Below, one piece after another: positions 23,063 to 35,800 of a stretch of DNA of 64,000 nt. Source of the DNA: Ophioderma brevispina (Eukaryota; Echinodermata; Ophiuroidea; Amphilepidida; Ophiodermatidae); assembly GCA_023653785.1 (NCBI GenBank), contig JAMKCH010011747.1, positions 1-64,000 of the forward strand. Direction: 5' to 3'. The notes beneath the pieces are model-generated. The model was not told where the DNA came from. It did not search any database and worked only from the letters and a program-made list of their open reading frames with translations. The translations under genes and the position numbers were made by a program. Position 1 is the stretch's first letter, and the number at the start of each line of letters is the position of its first letter.

Positions 23063-23700
23063 TTATAGTAGGATTTTTTATTCCTGTCAGTTCATTAAAA
23101 AAATTTTGGGCGTGTCGACGATTCCATTCTTTCTGAGCGGGTGTATGCTTTACCCACTAATTCAATAGAAATTCTAATGTGACGATGTCGGATCAGATTA
23201 AGGCCATAATTAAAAAATGTCCCTTTTCTCACGAAGAAAATAATGCAAGGCAAATGCACTGAATAAATTCCAAACATCAAACTTGAACAAACTGAAGCAT
23301 TCAACATAAGAAAAGAACATGATAGGAATAAGTAATTATTACTCGCCAATAATTTATTTGTCATATGCTGGAAGAGGGCAGGGAATCTCCACTATCAGAA
23401 TCCGACACGCATTTACAAACCACATCAGGAACTTCAATACTACAGTGTTGTTTTTCCAGTGGTGATTTTTCTATATCAACAACTGTATTGAGATTTTCCT
23501 TCATTCAGTATTTTTCGGCACTAAGGAATATTAGAAAATCTAATACGGTTAAGGCCCTCGTGTAGGCTGGTTTGATTTGATTCGTGTTTTGTTCCAGAAT
23601 AATGTGTAGGCGTCTTTGCTCTTTGTCCAATTCATCTATATCTAAAGTACAAAAAGTTTTGGCCTCATAACGAATACAAATATTTCGGGGCCTAATCTCC
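23063..23700. mobile_element. MITE family copy, 5' part (full copy at 43831)
   Basis: Begins tagtaggattttttattcc and follows the element at 43831-44625 through aaggccataattaaaaaatg, cttttctcacgaag and caaacttgaacaaa. It loses similarity near 23700, before the 3' terminus. Its apparent ORFs in both strands are noise. Confidence 0.8.
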
Positions 23701-24275
23701 TCAGATCATGGATGGTAGGAGGAGAGAGGAGAAAGCTCTTCGCAAATCCCTTTGACCGATTGATTCATCGCCGCGCTCGTAAAAAGGTCGTAAAACTATC
23801 GTATTGGAACAATACAACACGAGATCATAATGATGCTGTTGATTGATGTGCATCAAACATTGCATCGATGTAATAGTTAAGCAGCTGCAACAGACTTGTG
23901 AGAATTGTGCATTTCTTATAAAAGCATGCATTGGCCTAAATTGTTTTTAAAATTTAAATACTGATATTGATTATTTTTAAGCTATGGAACCACGTCATCG
24001 CCAATCATCTTCAAGGTCAAACAAGGTCAGTTGGGGTCATTTGAGATCATCTTGGGATATTTATAAAAGTAGGAGATAGCATGATCCTAAGATGAGTACG
24101 ATTGATTATAGTTTTTACTCGTACTTCAGTTTTAAACACCTTGCCTGTTTGTAACGCCGTCGTATTTCTTCTTAACGTGTGATCTGTGTGGGCCGGCGAA
24201 AATATAACTTGAATTAGGAAGAAAGAAAAATGCCCGTAGTCGTATCCGTCCGTATCGCAACAATGACACCAAACT

Positions 24276-26450
24276 TGACAGTGCCCGAAGTTGCCCGTTT
24301 TTTTTTTAATTTTGTCCCGAAGTTGGTCACATTTTAGTGAAATATGAGACCCTTGGCGATTGTTTAAAATGGACGTCCCATGCCATATTTACCACATCAT
24401 TGTAATGTACACGAGCAAGGTGATTGCACATGCATTCGCATTCAAACGTGATATGTAGTAAGGTTGTTATTTGCAATGTAACTCTAAAAATCTATGTTTA
24501 TAGTATCATTGCTTTTAGGAAACATATACAGATTGAATAGAATTCTCCGTTATCAATATTCATCGAGTAGCTAGGGTAGGCTGGCCCTAATCAATTTTTT
24601 TGCCATTGGTTTCAACAAATCTTGGTGGGCAAGGGGCTGGGGCAACAGTCACAGAGGTTTATTATACTGTCGGGATGAGAAGGGGGTGCATATTACCCTT
24701 ACTTGAGTAATTTTTTTTGGGGGGGGGGGCAAAGCACCCAATAAAAGTCACACTCAATCATTTAAGATGGTTCTCTGAACAGTGGCAGCACCAGAAAAGG
24801 ATTTTTTTTTGGTGGTGGGGGGGGGTATCGAGCAATAATGGCACTTTTTTGAAGAGCGCCCCCCATTTTCAAAATTGATAATTTTGGCACAGTACATTGG
24901 TAATTGCCCTAGGGAACTATACTGCGAACGAGAATGATTAAAAAAATGTGTATTCTATCAAAAATCTAAGCGATTTGTCATTAGAATTAGAATTGGGACC
25001 CAGGAGTGGACTTAACGGCAGAGCTAGAAAGTGCTACGTTTATGTCCGTCACTGATAGAAAAGTGCCACCTTGAGAAAATACCTCTAATTGACTTGCATG
25101 AACCAATAAAACAACTAATGGGATGAGCGTAGGGACCAGACATGGCGTCTGTTCCCGGCTTATTTTTACATTGAAGTCTTTCCGCAGCAGCTTGAATTAT
25201 TATCGGAGATCTCCGATATAAATTATTCTACTTACAAAATTTTCTTCGTTTGGGACACTAGGACATTTCGAGGGCTTTAACATTCACAGTATACTTTACT
25301 AGCAGTTTACCAAGAACAGTGTAAAAATCTAAAACATTTAAAAAACATTGGGGGCGGCTCTTAACAAAAAAAATGTGCTATATTGCATTAATAGAGCTTT
25401 CTCCTTCTCTCCAACCCTCTATGGCCCATTGTATCAATGAGTGCTTCTGCTCAAAAAATTCAAGATTCCTTAAAATGCATGCCGCTGTGGTGTCATCGGG
25501 CCTATTTTGACCTGCTATCCCCTTCATGACCCAAAACTATGTATTAATGCCCCCCACACACACTTGATTTTCCTTTAACATGTGACCGTCACAGTGTATA
25601 AAATATAAAATATATAAATCCGATTGTTCTATTTTGTGGCTTTGGTGATTAAATGTGTATGATTTGGACTTGTAGCAATTTCAAACAAATCACAGAAAGG
25701 TATCCAGTGTGTTACTATGTCCCTGTTTGTATCTTCAATTGAAAATTTTCATGGTTTATGTTAATGTATTAAGCTTAAAGAGAAGAACATTTCCAGCAAA
25801 ATATGTCCCTCCATTTTTTAAACAAATTTTACCAATATATTAAATCAAAACTGAGGGCATATAGTCGTAAAAGCATCTTATTAATAATATGCTTTTGTAT
25901 TTTCTGTCGTGCCATGACAGATAATCTGAGTATGCTTGTTTATGGGGCGATCAGGACAGCAGGTGAGTTCAAAACTTAGTGTTTTGTGTTCTTTTCTTTG
26001 TCATAAACCTACGAAAGTCCTCGGTTGATTTCTACAAAACAAAGCGAAAATTTATACCAAATTTGTATCCTCGAAATTCTCCCCGTGTCCCTTTAACATG
26101 AAAGAAGACCCGTCTTTGATTAAGTCGACATGTATGTCACAGATAGATCCATGAGAATGTTTATAATGTGTTAGAGTTATGCAACCTTGTTTCGCTGTTT
26201 TAAGTATTTTTACTCTCAATTTACCTTTTGTGACTCTAGGTGGACATTGAACTTGACCTTGAGGTGTGGTTCCAGATCCAATTGTTTTCCATTTAATTCT
26301 CTACCTCTATGCCAACATTTGATTGCTTTTATAACAAAATGCACAATTTTTACATTATTGCTTAACTACCATTACATTTCTGTGGTAAATAGGACCAACT
26401 TCGGGACCAAATTGAGGGGGGCAAAACGGGCAACTTCGGGCACTTGTCAA
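24276..26450. mobile_element. 2.2-kb element with ~55-bp inverted ends
   Basis: The left end (tgacagtgcccgaagttgcc..., then tcccgaagttggtc, 24276-24327) is matched by its reverse complement at 26393-26449 (gaccaacttcggga...cgggcaacttcgggcacttgtca). The interior holds G-rich runs at 24714-24730 and 24806-24826 but no transposase I can recognise. The right end abuts another foldback at 26445. Confidence 0.75.
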
Positions 26451-27465
26451 TAGTGGAGGAGCTAGGACCCAGGTCAAACATTTTCGTTTACCCCTCACTA
26501 CGAAAAGGTTTGACACTTTGGTAGTTAGTATGGACCCTCTATGTAGTACTCTCAAATGTGGTGTACACCTTTTCAATAGGGGCCAATTTACGTTTACACC
26601 AGGGGTCCACATTTTTAAAATGCTCACAAATCATGTTGATGAAAAGTTTGCCATATTGTCCTTCTAGTCATAAGGATTCCAAAAAATTGTATAGTTTGTA
26701 CCATCTATGCACCAATGGTTTTGGAGTAGTTATAGGTATAGGGTAAACCAGGGCTAAAATGGTATATTAAAAAAGGTCATTTCTATTGTACAGGGGGTCA
26801 AAATTCGAAGTTGCTCCAAATTTTGTTGTGATTGAAAATGATAGAAGTTGTTCATCTAGCTTAAGAAGTAGAGAAATAAGGAATAGTTGTACCATCTGCA
26901 ATGTATAGTTACCATTGTTTTGGAAAATTAGGTTCACAGGTCAACATACCCAATTGTGTTGACCTTCTTTTGACCCTATCTCCGTAGGTAAGGCAATTTA
27001 ACATTAATACAAAAATATACCTTTTAGGAGTCCTTTTACCTCAGACAATAACTTGAAGTATTTAAAATATAATCAGATTAACTTTTAATGTTTTTATGTT
27101 TTTTAATTTTTGATTTTGACCTTTTTTTTACCATTTTAAGAGCCATTATTACCTTATAACTCCAAACCAATGTTCGTAGGTGTGTACAAACTAAACATTT
27201 TTGGCAATCCTTATATTAGATGGACATATGGCATACTTTCAAAACATGATTGTGGCATTTTAAAAAAAGTTTGCCCTGTGAGCACTTAAATGTGGCCCCT
27301 ATGAAAAGTGTACCACAATTTGAGAGTACCCTACTATCATTGATGTAGATGGGGCCGCATACTAACTACCTGAGGTGTCAAACCTTTTCTGTAGTAAGAG
27401 GTACACGAATTCCTTAAATAAGCCCCTATGATATCCTTCTCCTCCTCTACAATGTATGTGGTCAT
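26445..27465. mobile_element. Long-TIR foldback element, copy 1
   Basis: Arms of roughly 300 bp: 26445-26765 (ttgtcaatagtggaggag ... gaaaaggtttgacac ... gtagttagtatg ... ataaggattcc) matched inverted by 27115-27462. Arms have many small indels, so the element is old. It shares an inner block (taaggattc, atagtttgta, gggtcaaaattc) with the elements at 27517 and 51672. Confidence 0.85.
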
Positions 27466-27516
27466 TGTATTAGATACCTCATTTTCTTCCCAATTCAGTT
27501 AGATTTCGTCTCCAAA

Positions 27517-28493
27517 TATCATAGCCCTGGAGCTAGCACACATTTGTAACACATCTCAAGACAAAAGGTTTGAAGTGATTAAATATTTTTACCGGGACAG
27601 GGACCCCTGAAACATGGGATTCTTAAGTGCCGCAAGTGGTGCTTAGCAGAGTGGGCCAAAACAAAGTTTGTACATTGGTCCAAATTTTTAAATTGATCCA
27701 ATCATGTTGAAAATCACCCAGTGTTATGTGTCTAAAACCATAAGGATTCAGAACAGGTAATCTTTGTAATATGTACAGCCTAAGTTTCAGAGTTAATAGG
27801 CTTAAAAAAACAGCAAAAATCAATAAAAAAAGGTCATCAGTTGTAACCGGGGCAAATTTTAAAATTGCTGTGCTTCTGCTTTTCCGATTTTGGATAAAAA
27901 ATGGTGTCAAATTATTGGTGGAGTTCATAGATTAACATAAGACTAGTTTTGACTGTCCCTTATAAAGGCTTAGTTTCCGATGTAGGGGGCACAGAAGGTC
28001 AACCGTCCATTGCATGCAATGGGGCTTGATCTTGTTACCGCCCCCTACTTTGCTTAAAGCAAGCATTGGGACACTCACAACTATTCCGGCAGTTTAGCCA
28101 TATGAAGCTCACTAATAATGTGCACCATTTTTTTATGCCAAATCGGAGCAATTTTAAAATTTGACCCCTGGACAACTGAAATTGACCCTTTTATTGATTG
28201 TGCTGTTTGTAGCCTATAACTCTGAACTTTTAGGCGACATATACAAACTATACTTTTCGAACCCTTATGGTTACACACATACCATGGTGTGCTTTTCACC
28301 ATGAATGGCATCAGATTTTAAACTTTGACCCTGTACAAACTTTGGTTTTGGCCCCTCTCTTAAGGCACCACTTTCCGGCACTTAAGGATCACATTTCAGG
28401 GGTCCCTGTCAGTCCGCCAACATATTTAATCACCAAACCTTTTGGTACTTGAGATGTGTTACATTTGCTGCGACGCTCCCGGGGTATCATACT
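27517..28493. mobile_element. Long-TIR foldback element, copy 2
   Basis: Arms of about 400 bp: 27517-27930 (gtaacacatctcaag ... ggtttg ... gacccctgaaa ... cttaagtgcc ... cataaggattc) matched inverted by 28085-28493. The spacer is only ~150 bp. It abuts copy 1 with little between them. No coding sequence. Confidence 0.88.
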
Positions 28494-28925
28494 TAAGAAA
28501 AAAAATTAATAACGCGTTTCAAAACATCCAAGTTTTCAAAAAACTAAAATCAATGTAACTCATCTTAGGAACCTGCCTACAATCGCCGATTTTTGTGGAC
28601 TGAAATACTCAGAATTTCGCCGTAATCAGATTCATCTCTTTGTTGTCCGCTCAATGTAAACAAACCCCTGCGCATCGGGATATACCTTTCAACCTTTCTG
28701 CGCAAAGGTCATATCTTGTTCAACTGAGCGGGCCCAGCTTCTGGTCGGCGATGATCATGGAACAGAAAGAGTACTCCCTGCCGAAAGCTGCCGTTGTTGG
28801 TCCTATGCTTTTCAATGCTTTGCCAAGGATGATCTAATTGGGATAATCGGCGTTGCGAAATGCAATTAGGGTAGAGCTTTCTCCTTCCTCCTACTCCATG
28901 CCAATTAGAGGTTCCCCCGGCCTCG
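28494..28925. other. No gene seen
   Basis: Short ORFs only; no element ends recognised. Confidence 0.4.
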
Positions 28926-28929
28926 ATTT

Positions 28930-29205
28930 TCATGACACTTAATCCTTCTTTGATTGTCTCAACAAAGGATCGATTGTATGCCTCAGATTGTACGACAATC
29001 TCTTCAATTGATCTGGTATGAAGCCTTTACTATTCGTCTAAAAGGGTTTCATGTAAATTGGGTTTAAAGCATCTTATTCTGCGACAAAGTAGCATTTCAG
29101 TGTTAACGGGCTTTAGTTTTGATCCTCAACACATCCTCTCCAGATGTGGTTCGTACCACCATCGACGATAGCTTTTACTGACAGGAATAAAAAATCAGCG
29201 ACTAA
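28930..29205. mobile_element. MITE family copy, 3' part (full copy at 43831)
   Basis: Matches the 3' part of 43831-44625: caaaggatcgat, gcctttac, gttttgatcctcaacacatcc, accatcgac and the terminal gacaggaataaaaaatcagc. The 5' half is absent. Confidence 0.78.
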
Positions 29206-30185
29206 ACTTTAATATGGCTGTACTCTTTTTAAAAACTTGTGGTGCTTTTTACGTTGTCAAGTGTACGCGTTTTGGTAGATAAGGCACATTAACTGACACT
29301 CGCGGCAAACCATGACCATGTTCGTACGGTTATAAATTATAATCCATTCTAGGAAGTTTGGGGAAGAAGGTTTGAGATGTTGTTTTCTTATAGTTTGAAG
29401 GTTGCTGAATCAGAATTTTTGGGTTGGATTTAGATTGGATTAATATTAATGGCAAGTTAGATTAAATAATAAATCATAATGCCACTGGGAATCATTATAA
29501 ATTCTTAGATTAAAAGTTAATCTAAATTTAGTTTTCCTCCATTTAAAATCTAGAAATTTACAGATTGGGAGGACAAGTACATCATCATCATATTCCTAAC
29601 GCTCATTGTCATCATTGTCATGTCATATATCATCATCCATTCAATCATCATCAACAATATCAATCAATGAATCTGCAATTTGGCAAAGGTACCGTACTCA
29701 TATTCGTACTCGTGATTTAAAACTTTGCTTGTATCTCATACCCGTACTCGAACTCAGAACCAAATACGCATACTTGTACTCCGGGTCAAGTACCGTACTC
29801 ATAGCCTGAAGTATTCATACCAGCAGCAGACAAATGAGAAGCGCGACAGACTCTACCAAAGCTAGAAAGTCGAAATTGAAATTCATAATCAAGTTGGGAA
29901 GAGTTTCAGAGAGTACAGGATTAAGGTTACTAATGATTACACTACGTGACCTATCGTGAATAATATCGCTCGGAGTGAAGCTGCACTGATAACCCAGACC
30001 TTTGGTCTATGTGTTCTAATTGAAGTAGAAAACAGGAATGTATTTATTCGCATCGCAACCATTTCGTTCGTAACACAGATAAAATGTGTATCAACGATAA
30101 GATAAATATTATGCATTAAATGAGCAGTTTCAGTCTGTTTTTTCCTCCAACAACCACTGGCTCCGTACCTGTCAAACCAGACTCT
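29206..30185. other. No gene seen
   Basis: AT-rich DNA with a catcat/tcatc-rich patch near 29580-29660. No gene recognised. Confidence 0.4.
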
Positions 30186-30189
30186 CCTT

Positions 30190-31075
30190 ATCCGTCTGTG
30201 CCAAATTGAATCAATTCATCCTGACGGCGTAAGCAAAGCAACTACGGGAACTCAATCCTTCAAAAGCTAGTGGGCCTGATGAGCTGCGGCACCCATGAGT
30301 GTTAAAGTATGTGCTGATGAGCTTGCAAGCTCGCACTTGGTTTTCTCTATTAACAGTCGGTTGATGTTGGTTGATGTTCCTGATGAGTGCAGGAAGGGCT
30401 TTCACACCAAGAAGGTTTAAAATCGGAACCAGCAAATTACAAACCGATATCCCTCACTTGCTTGTGCTGCAAAGTGCTTGAGCATCATTGTTCTTAATGC
30501 ACATTATCAAAATCTCTTAGCCAACCAACAAGATCATCTTGGATTTCCCACAGGATTCCTTGAGCGCTTAGGCGAAAAAAAAGAAAACCCTGTGTTTACG
30601 GGCAAGCGGACCTTTCGAGTATGTTCGGTCGCGGTCGGGGCGAATTTTTTTTTTTTTTTAAAATTTTTTCTTATTCTGGAGCTCAAAATTGGCCTAAAAA
30701 TTGACCCAAACATCTGACAAAAATCAAGAGAAAAATACTTCTTTTTAAATTTTTTACAAACAAATTTTCTTAAAAGAATTTCCAAATTGATAAATTTTGG
30801 GCTAAAAACAGCTGATTTTACATGATTTTGGGAAAAACAAAACAAAAATTCTACAAAACTGAAAAATCAGGGTCGGTCGGCCCGTAAAACAGGTTTTTTT
30901 ATTTTCGTCGCCTTATCGACGTGTACCTACCCCCCTCTGTATACAAATCTGTTCACGCCTGCCACGAGACTCTTTGAACACCGTGTCAAACTGAATGGTT
31001 ATCATGGATTTCAGTAAGGCTTTCGACAAGGTTTCACATCGTCACTTGTCTGTTAAAGGGTGCTACCGAGAGATT
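30190..31075 (+). mobile_element. CR1/jockey-like LINE reverse-transcriptase fragment, interrupted
   Basis: RT blocks appear in order on the plus strand: RELNPSKASGPDEL near 30247, ANYKPISLTCLCCKVLEHH near 30432, a QDHLGFPTGF block near 30530, then after a ~390-bp interruption MDFSKAFDKVSHRHL at about 31006. The YADD half and all 3' sequence are missing after 31075. Stops and frame changes show it is dead. The interruption contains the inverted-repeat element at 30586-30895, so that MITE (or a larger piece) landed after the LINE. Confidence 0.88.
30586..30895. mobile_element. ~310-bp MITE inside a LINE
   Basis: Terminal inverted repeats: aaccctgtgtttacgggc at the left and, inverted at the right, aacctgttttacgggcc, continuing into cggacc/cgacc. 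The interior is A/T-rich with homopolymers. Target duplication not identified. Confidence 0.78.
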
Positions 31076-31264
31076 TCACATATCCCTTCCCCAAAAATTG
31101 AAATACTGATTTTTTGGCCCTGAAATAAGGCTTTTCATCAAAAATATCAACATTTTTTTTTTTTTTAATTTTTTAGGTTTTTTCTTTTTTTAAATGTTAA
31201 ATTTCCAATTCGTATAGGAGCAAATACGTATTTCATCACCGTATGTTTTACATTGAGCGAATCA

Positions 31265-31380
31265 CAATCACCTTTTTTTTCTTTTAGACTATTTCTGTAG
31301 CGAAAAACAAGGTACGAAATCTTTTGAGTGTCTAATCTAATATGAAATTCTATTACCTCTAATGCCTATTTCAGTACACA
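31265..31380. repeat. Dispersed repeat copy (family of 10895)
   Basis: Shares cacctttttt-ttc-tttta, atttctgtagc, and gtgtctaatctaa with 10900-10985. Confidence 0.6.
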
Positions 31381-31610
31381 CCTATTTTTGGACAAGTTTT
31401 GGATATAGTCAATCATCACGATTATCTTGGTGTTACAGTATGATTTTTTTAATTAATGTTTTTGAGATATTCACGTTTTTGGCTGCCAGATTGCTTGAAG
31501 TCATTATACAACTTTAAAAGTATAAGTAATCCCAATTTATTGGTGTTTTACAACATACTATAATAATCTTCAGTTTATTTTTTATCGCAGGTATTTGCTG
31601 CTATAGTCAT

Positions 31611-33868
31611 ATTTTAAAATGGATTAGATTTGGGTTCCCATTTTGAATTTGAAGTATGGGACTCAATGTTACAAGTGCCTGCACTTATTCATAGTTTGGG
31701 CCCTATAGTATATTTATTAACTCCATAGTTTTATTTATAAGGGTTGACATAGATGATTAATCATTATGCGACGCCTCTTTGGATTCTCAAAACGCCCAAG
31801 GTGCCAAGGTGGCACCCGACAGATTCTAATTCTACACACCCTTATCTATCACGTCAGATCAAACAAGATTGTAGATCACTCAACTTTATTAACGGTCAGC
31901 CATAACTTGGACCATATCTCTCTCCGACTATAGTACAATAAAAAACTTACATACTTAAATCACTTTAATCAGATAGAAAAAAAAAATACTAACTCAGGAG
32001 ATGATTTGCAGCAATGACGCTGAAGCTATAGCAGATTATAGCAGTGAGAGTTCTTGCATATTTTCATGAGGTGGATACTGATGTGAGGGTTCCATACTTG
32101 CCATGTGGAGACTATAGGCCTTTTTTAGCCTTGATCAAGGCCTGTCTGCTAATAACCACAACTGCTATTTATTTTTTTTTCAATGTCTTGTATTATTGAC
32201 TATTACCCCAGGAGCCTACTAGACTAGTATAAAACCACAATACATTGTGTGCTTAGGCAGAGGTTGTGCTACTCAGTGCGATCTCCTTGGCCAAAAGAGG
32301 TCTTTCACCTCACTCCTGCTTTAAAACCTGTAACAAAATGCCTTAGTTCCCGTATCCTAATTCAGATCAAGTTAATACCCGACCTCAAACAATGTCAAAG
32401 TATTTCAAAGGTGACCCATACTTTATGCATACATATCCAACCTGCATTTTGTTCTTTAGATTTAGAAATCCTCCAGAAATTTGGAATGGACTTTACCATT
32501 CCTGGCAAGATGGCCCGTCTACAATAATCCGAAGTGGAAGACCTCTATTGCTTTGTGGTTTTAATTTCTCTGTATAAAACTCCTATCCTTTCTCTTGCAA
32601 ATGCATAGGAGAAATAAAATGCACTCAATTACGATACATGCATATTACACTCCTAAGGCCCTGCAGATTGACAAAAGCCCTGCAGATTGACACCAAGGGC
32701 TCTGCGTGAGATTAACTTCTTGAACTTGCGAGGGAAGACTGCAACGCATGGAACCTAGGCCAGGTGAAATTGGAGACTCAAATTAGGCGCTTGATCGAAT
32801 GATTCTTACCATAGTATTGCTATTTCTTTAGTTTTTAGGGAAGGGAATGTGCTCCACTCCTCGCATACATTTCTGCCTAATATGATCTGTTACATTATTT
32901 ATATCAATGTGGAACCAGTGAATGAAGTTGGTAGGGCACTTTAGGCTATAGTCCTTTGTATCCCTTACAAAATATGTTGTGGTCATGGTGCAAACCAGTG
33001 GCTGCAGCAGAATCGGCTCACCGGAATTCTAGGAAGTCCAGTAAATGATAAATGATTACTTACTGCCATGGCGGGTCGTATGACAAAAAGAACTTAAGTC
33101 TCTTTGTGCCAATCTCTGCATGGTTGAATGACCAAATTAAAAAAGAGTGTATCATATAAGAGTACAATTTCCCCTGTGCCGTGAATAATATTTTGCTTTC
33201 CAAAGGTAAGTTGTGTTCAAATAACAATATTTAATAAATGATTGCTGATGTTTCATCTTGATGCTTCAATTGAAACAACTTGTTGAATCTTGTTGTGAAG
33301 AAAACGTAGTTAGGTAAACATTCATTTCTCTGATTTTACTATCTCTATTACTGCACACATTGATATGAAGTAGTCATATTTTTACCTATAGCCTGAAAAT
33401 CAATCCCCATACCTCTTACGTTAAATCATTCTTGAAATCTAACATAGTGCTAAACCCAACCCAATAACCAACCAGAAATGGCACAGAGACGGCCGCTGAA
33501 AGACACTCTTAATACGAAGCGGTAAAGTAGTCACTCGCTCTTCGTTACTCAATATCAGAGAGAACGTTCATGTGACCGTACAGATTGAGTATATACAATA
33601 ATTTTTTTTCTGAAATGATAGATTAGGGTGTATAGAAAAAGAATCTGCCTGGTGCCACCTTGGCATCCTTTGGCGTTTTGAGAAATCCAGATGGCGTCCG
33701 CCATAGATGATACTTATGTCTATTCAACCCTAGATTTTCAAAGTTTGAATCAACTACGGCGTTACTAGATATACTATCGGATCCAATGAAAACAAGGTAT
33801 ATGGCACTTGTTAACATTAAGTCATACTTCAAATTCAAAATGGGAAGCCAAATCTATATTTTAAATTG
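31611..33868. mobile_element. 2.26-kb foldback with ~250-bp arms
   Basis: The left arm 31611-31858 (agatttgg, ttcccattttgaatttgaag, ctcaaaacgcc, gccaaggtggcacc) is matched inverted by 33610-33868. The 1.75-kb loop has no recognised transposase. A short block, gccataacttggac, lies inside the loop at 31902 and again just outside the right arm at 33894 in the same orientation. Confidence 0.85.
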
Positions 33869-34105
33869 GCCCGATACACCAAATACCTCGGTCGGCCATA
33901 ACTTGGACATATCTCTCGACTAAAGCAGATTGACAAGAGATTAGAGCTTAACTCCCCCAACACGCATAACACCGTGAGCCGTTATAATAAATCATTCACC
34001 TTCCGGGTCAACCACGTGATGAATTACACTTACTGTTTACAAGTGCCTGTAACCGGTGCGGCACAATAACATATTATTATTAGGCTATATAGCATATGAG
34101 CCCGT

Positions 34106-34350
34106 AGAAATCAACAAAGGACGCTTAAAAGTTCGCTAGCGCAAACCGCAGTTTTCCTTAAAGTACGCTCGCGCACTTCGGTAAAATGTAAAGTTGCGCA
34201 CGCTCCCTTCGGTGAAATGTTGAAAGTGCGCTACGCTCAATTCGGGGAAGGTCCAGAGTGCGCTACAGGCTCAATTCTAGGAAATATCAAAAGACGGAAA
34301 TGGGAAAGATTTTAGATGTGCGCACTTCTGTATTTCATAATAAAGTGCGC
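34106..34350. repeat. CpG-rich 'gtgcgctacgctca' repeat, copy 1
   Basis: A leader (gacgcttaaaag ... ctagcgcaaaccgcagtttt) is followed by about five ~30-bp subunits of gtgcgctacgctca-cttcgg-gaaatgt type. The whole block recurs at 34748-34950. Confidence 0.88.
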
Positions 34351-34747
34351 TTAAAAATTTGAAAAAAAAAATTCATTCATTTCCTCTGCAGCCGGGTCCT
34401 CACGAAAAACATTAATTGAAAACAACTGGGGTAAAACGGGTTTTAAGACCACGAAACAAAGTAATCATGGGCCCATGGTTCTCGGCTCCAGCTTTGAAAA
34501 AGAAGAGGACGGAGAAGTAGGGGGGCCGGGCCGAGTAGGAGCTTAGGAATGGAAAGCAAGACGCACCACCATGGTTTCCATGGAAAGAAATCAAAAATCT
34601 GCAGGAAACCATGGAGACTTTAAAAGTGCCCATGGATAGATCTACATGTCCAACGTCAACCACAGATGAAAAAGAAATTACCATGGGGAAAAGTCATTTT
34701 AAGACACTAGAGAATTACAAGGTAGGCCTATTGGAGCAGTGAGCGGT

Positions 34748-34950
34748 ATAAATTCAAACAAAGGGGACGCTTAAAAGATGCCCTAGCGCAAACCGCAGTT
34801 TTCCTCAAAGGTACGCTCGCGCAATGCGGTAAAATGTAAAGTGTGCGCTACGCTCATCTTCGGGGGGGAAAATGTCAATAGTGCGCTACGCTCACTTCGG
34901 TGAAATGTCAAAAGTGCGCAAAGTTCACTTCCAGGAAATATCAAAAGTAG
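34748..34950. repeat. CpG-rich 'gtgcgctacgctca' repeat, copy 2
   Basis: Direct copy of 34106-34350, with about four subunits. The ~400 bp between the copies (34351-34747) has a palindromic ccatggtttccatgg patch. The arrangement resembles an element with direct, not inverted, ends. Confidence 0.88.
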
Positions 34951-35575
34951 AAGGAATGGCTAAGAGCCGGCAATGTCGCGTCGATATTGAGCCAATCCTA
35001 ATTTGTATATTCAATTAAATGGCCAAAAGAGGGTGTGAACAAAACCGAAAATAATATATAATTAGTTGGTATATGCACACATCCCCAAACGCTCAATTTT
35101 GGTTTGGTATTAGTGGAGCGGTTTGGACTGCAAAATGGTCGACAACCCCTCCCCTCGGTACACACAACGCAACCACTGCTATTCGAAAGATAGTAATAAA
35201 TAATTTTTATAAAAATTATGGTTGTGTTCAAAAACTAAAACTTTTGGGGGTGGCGGGGTTTTTTTTGGGTAAAAAAATCACGTTTTTTGAGCTAAAAACT
35301 TAAATATCAAGATTTTATTAATTTTTTAGCAAACAAATTTTAATCATCATGCACTATATCTTCTCTGACATTTATCTTATAGATTTCTGTTTATACAATA
35401 ATATTAATGGTCTTGAAATTTAGCCCAAAAATCACCTTTTTCCTAAAAAAAGCATCCATTTTTTCACGTGTCACCACAACGATTATTACCTGAACGCTCC
35501 CCTTTATGCAACGTATAAACCTATATCAATAAAAAAGGATACCATAAACATAAGATTGTAATAGTTACCACTGTG
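34951..35575. other. No gene seen
   Basis: AT-rich; contains a tract around 35230-35450 (ttttttgagctaaaaac, agcccaaaaatcacc) reminiscent of MITE interiors but without confirmed ends. Confidence 0.4.
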
Positions 35576-35587
35576 CAGAAGGGTGAG

Positions 35588-35800
35588 ATTCCCCCCTCCC
35601 CCCTCCTCCTCCTTTTCAGCTTCACCTTTGCCCCCCCTTCCCTCTCTTTCGCCTCGCCCTCCTCCCTTCCCCCCCCTTCTTTCCCCTACCCCCCCCTCCT
35701 TTTTCTCCCTCTATCTCTCTTTCTCCTTCCCTCCCGGTGGTTGATGTTTGTTTTCGACGGTTGGGTCGGGGTCCCCCCTCTCCCCCTCTCTCCCTTTTCA
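35588..35800. repeat. Polypyrimidine C/T-rich tract
   Basis: About 200 bp of almost pure C and T on the plus strand with several runs of six to eight C. Confidence 0.92.
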
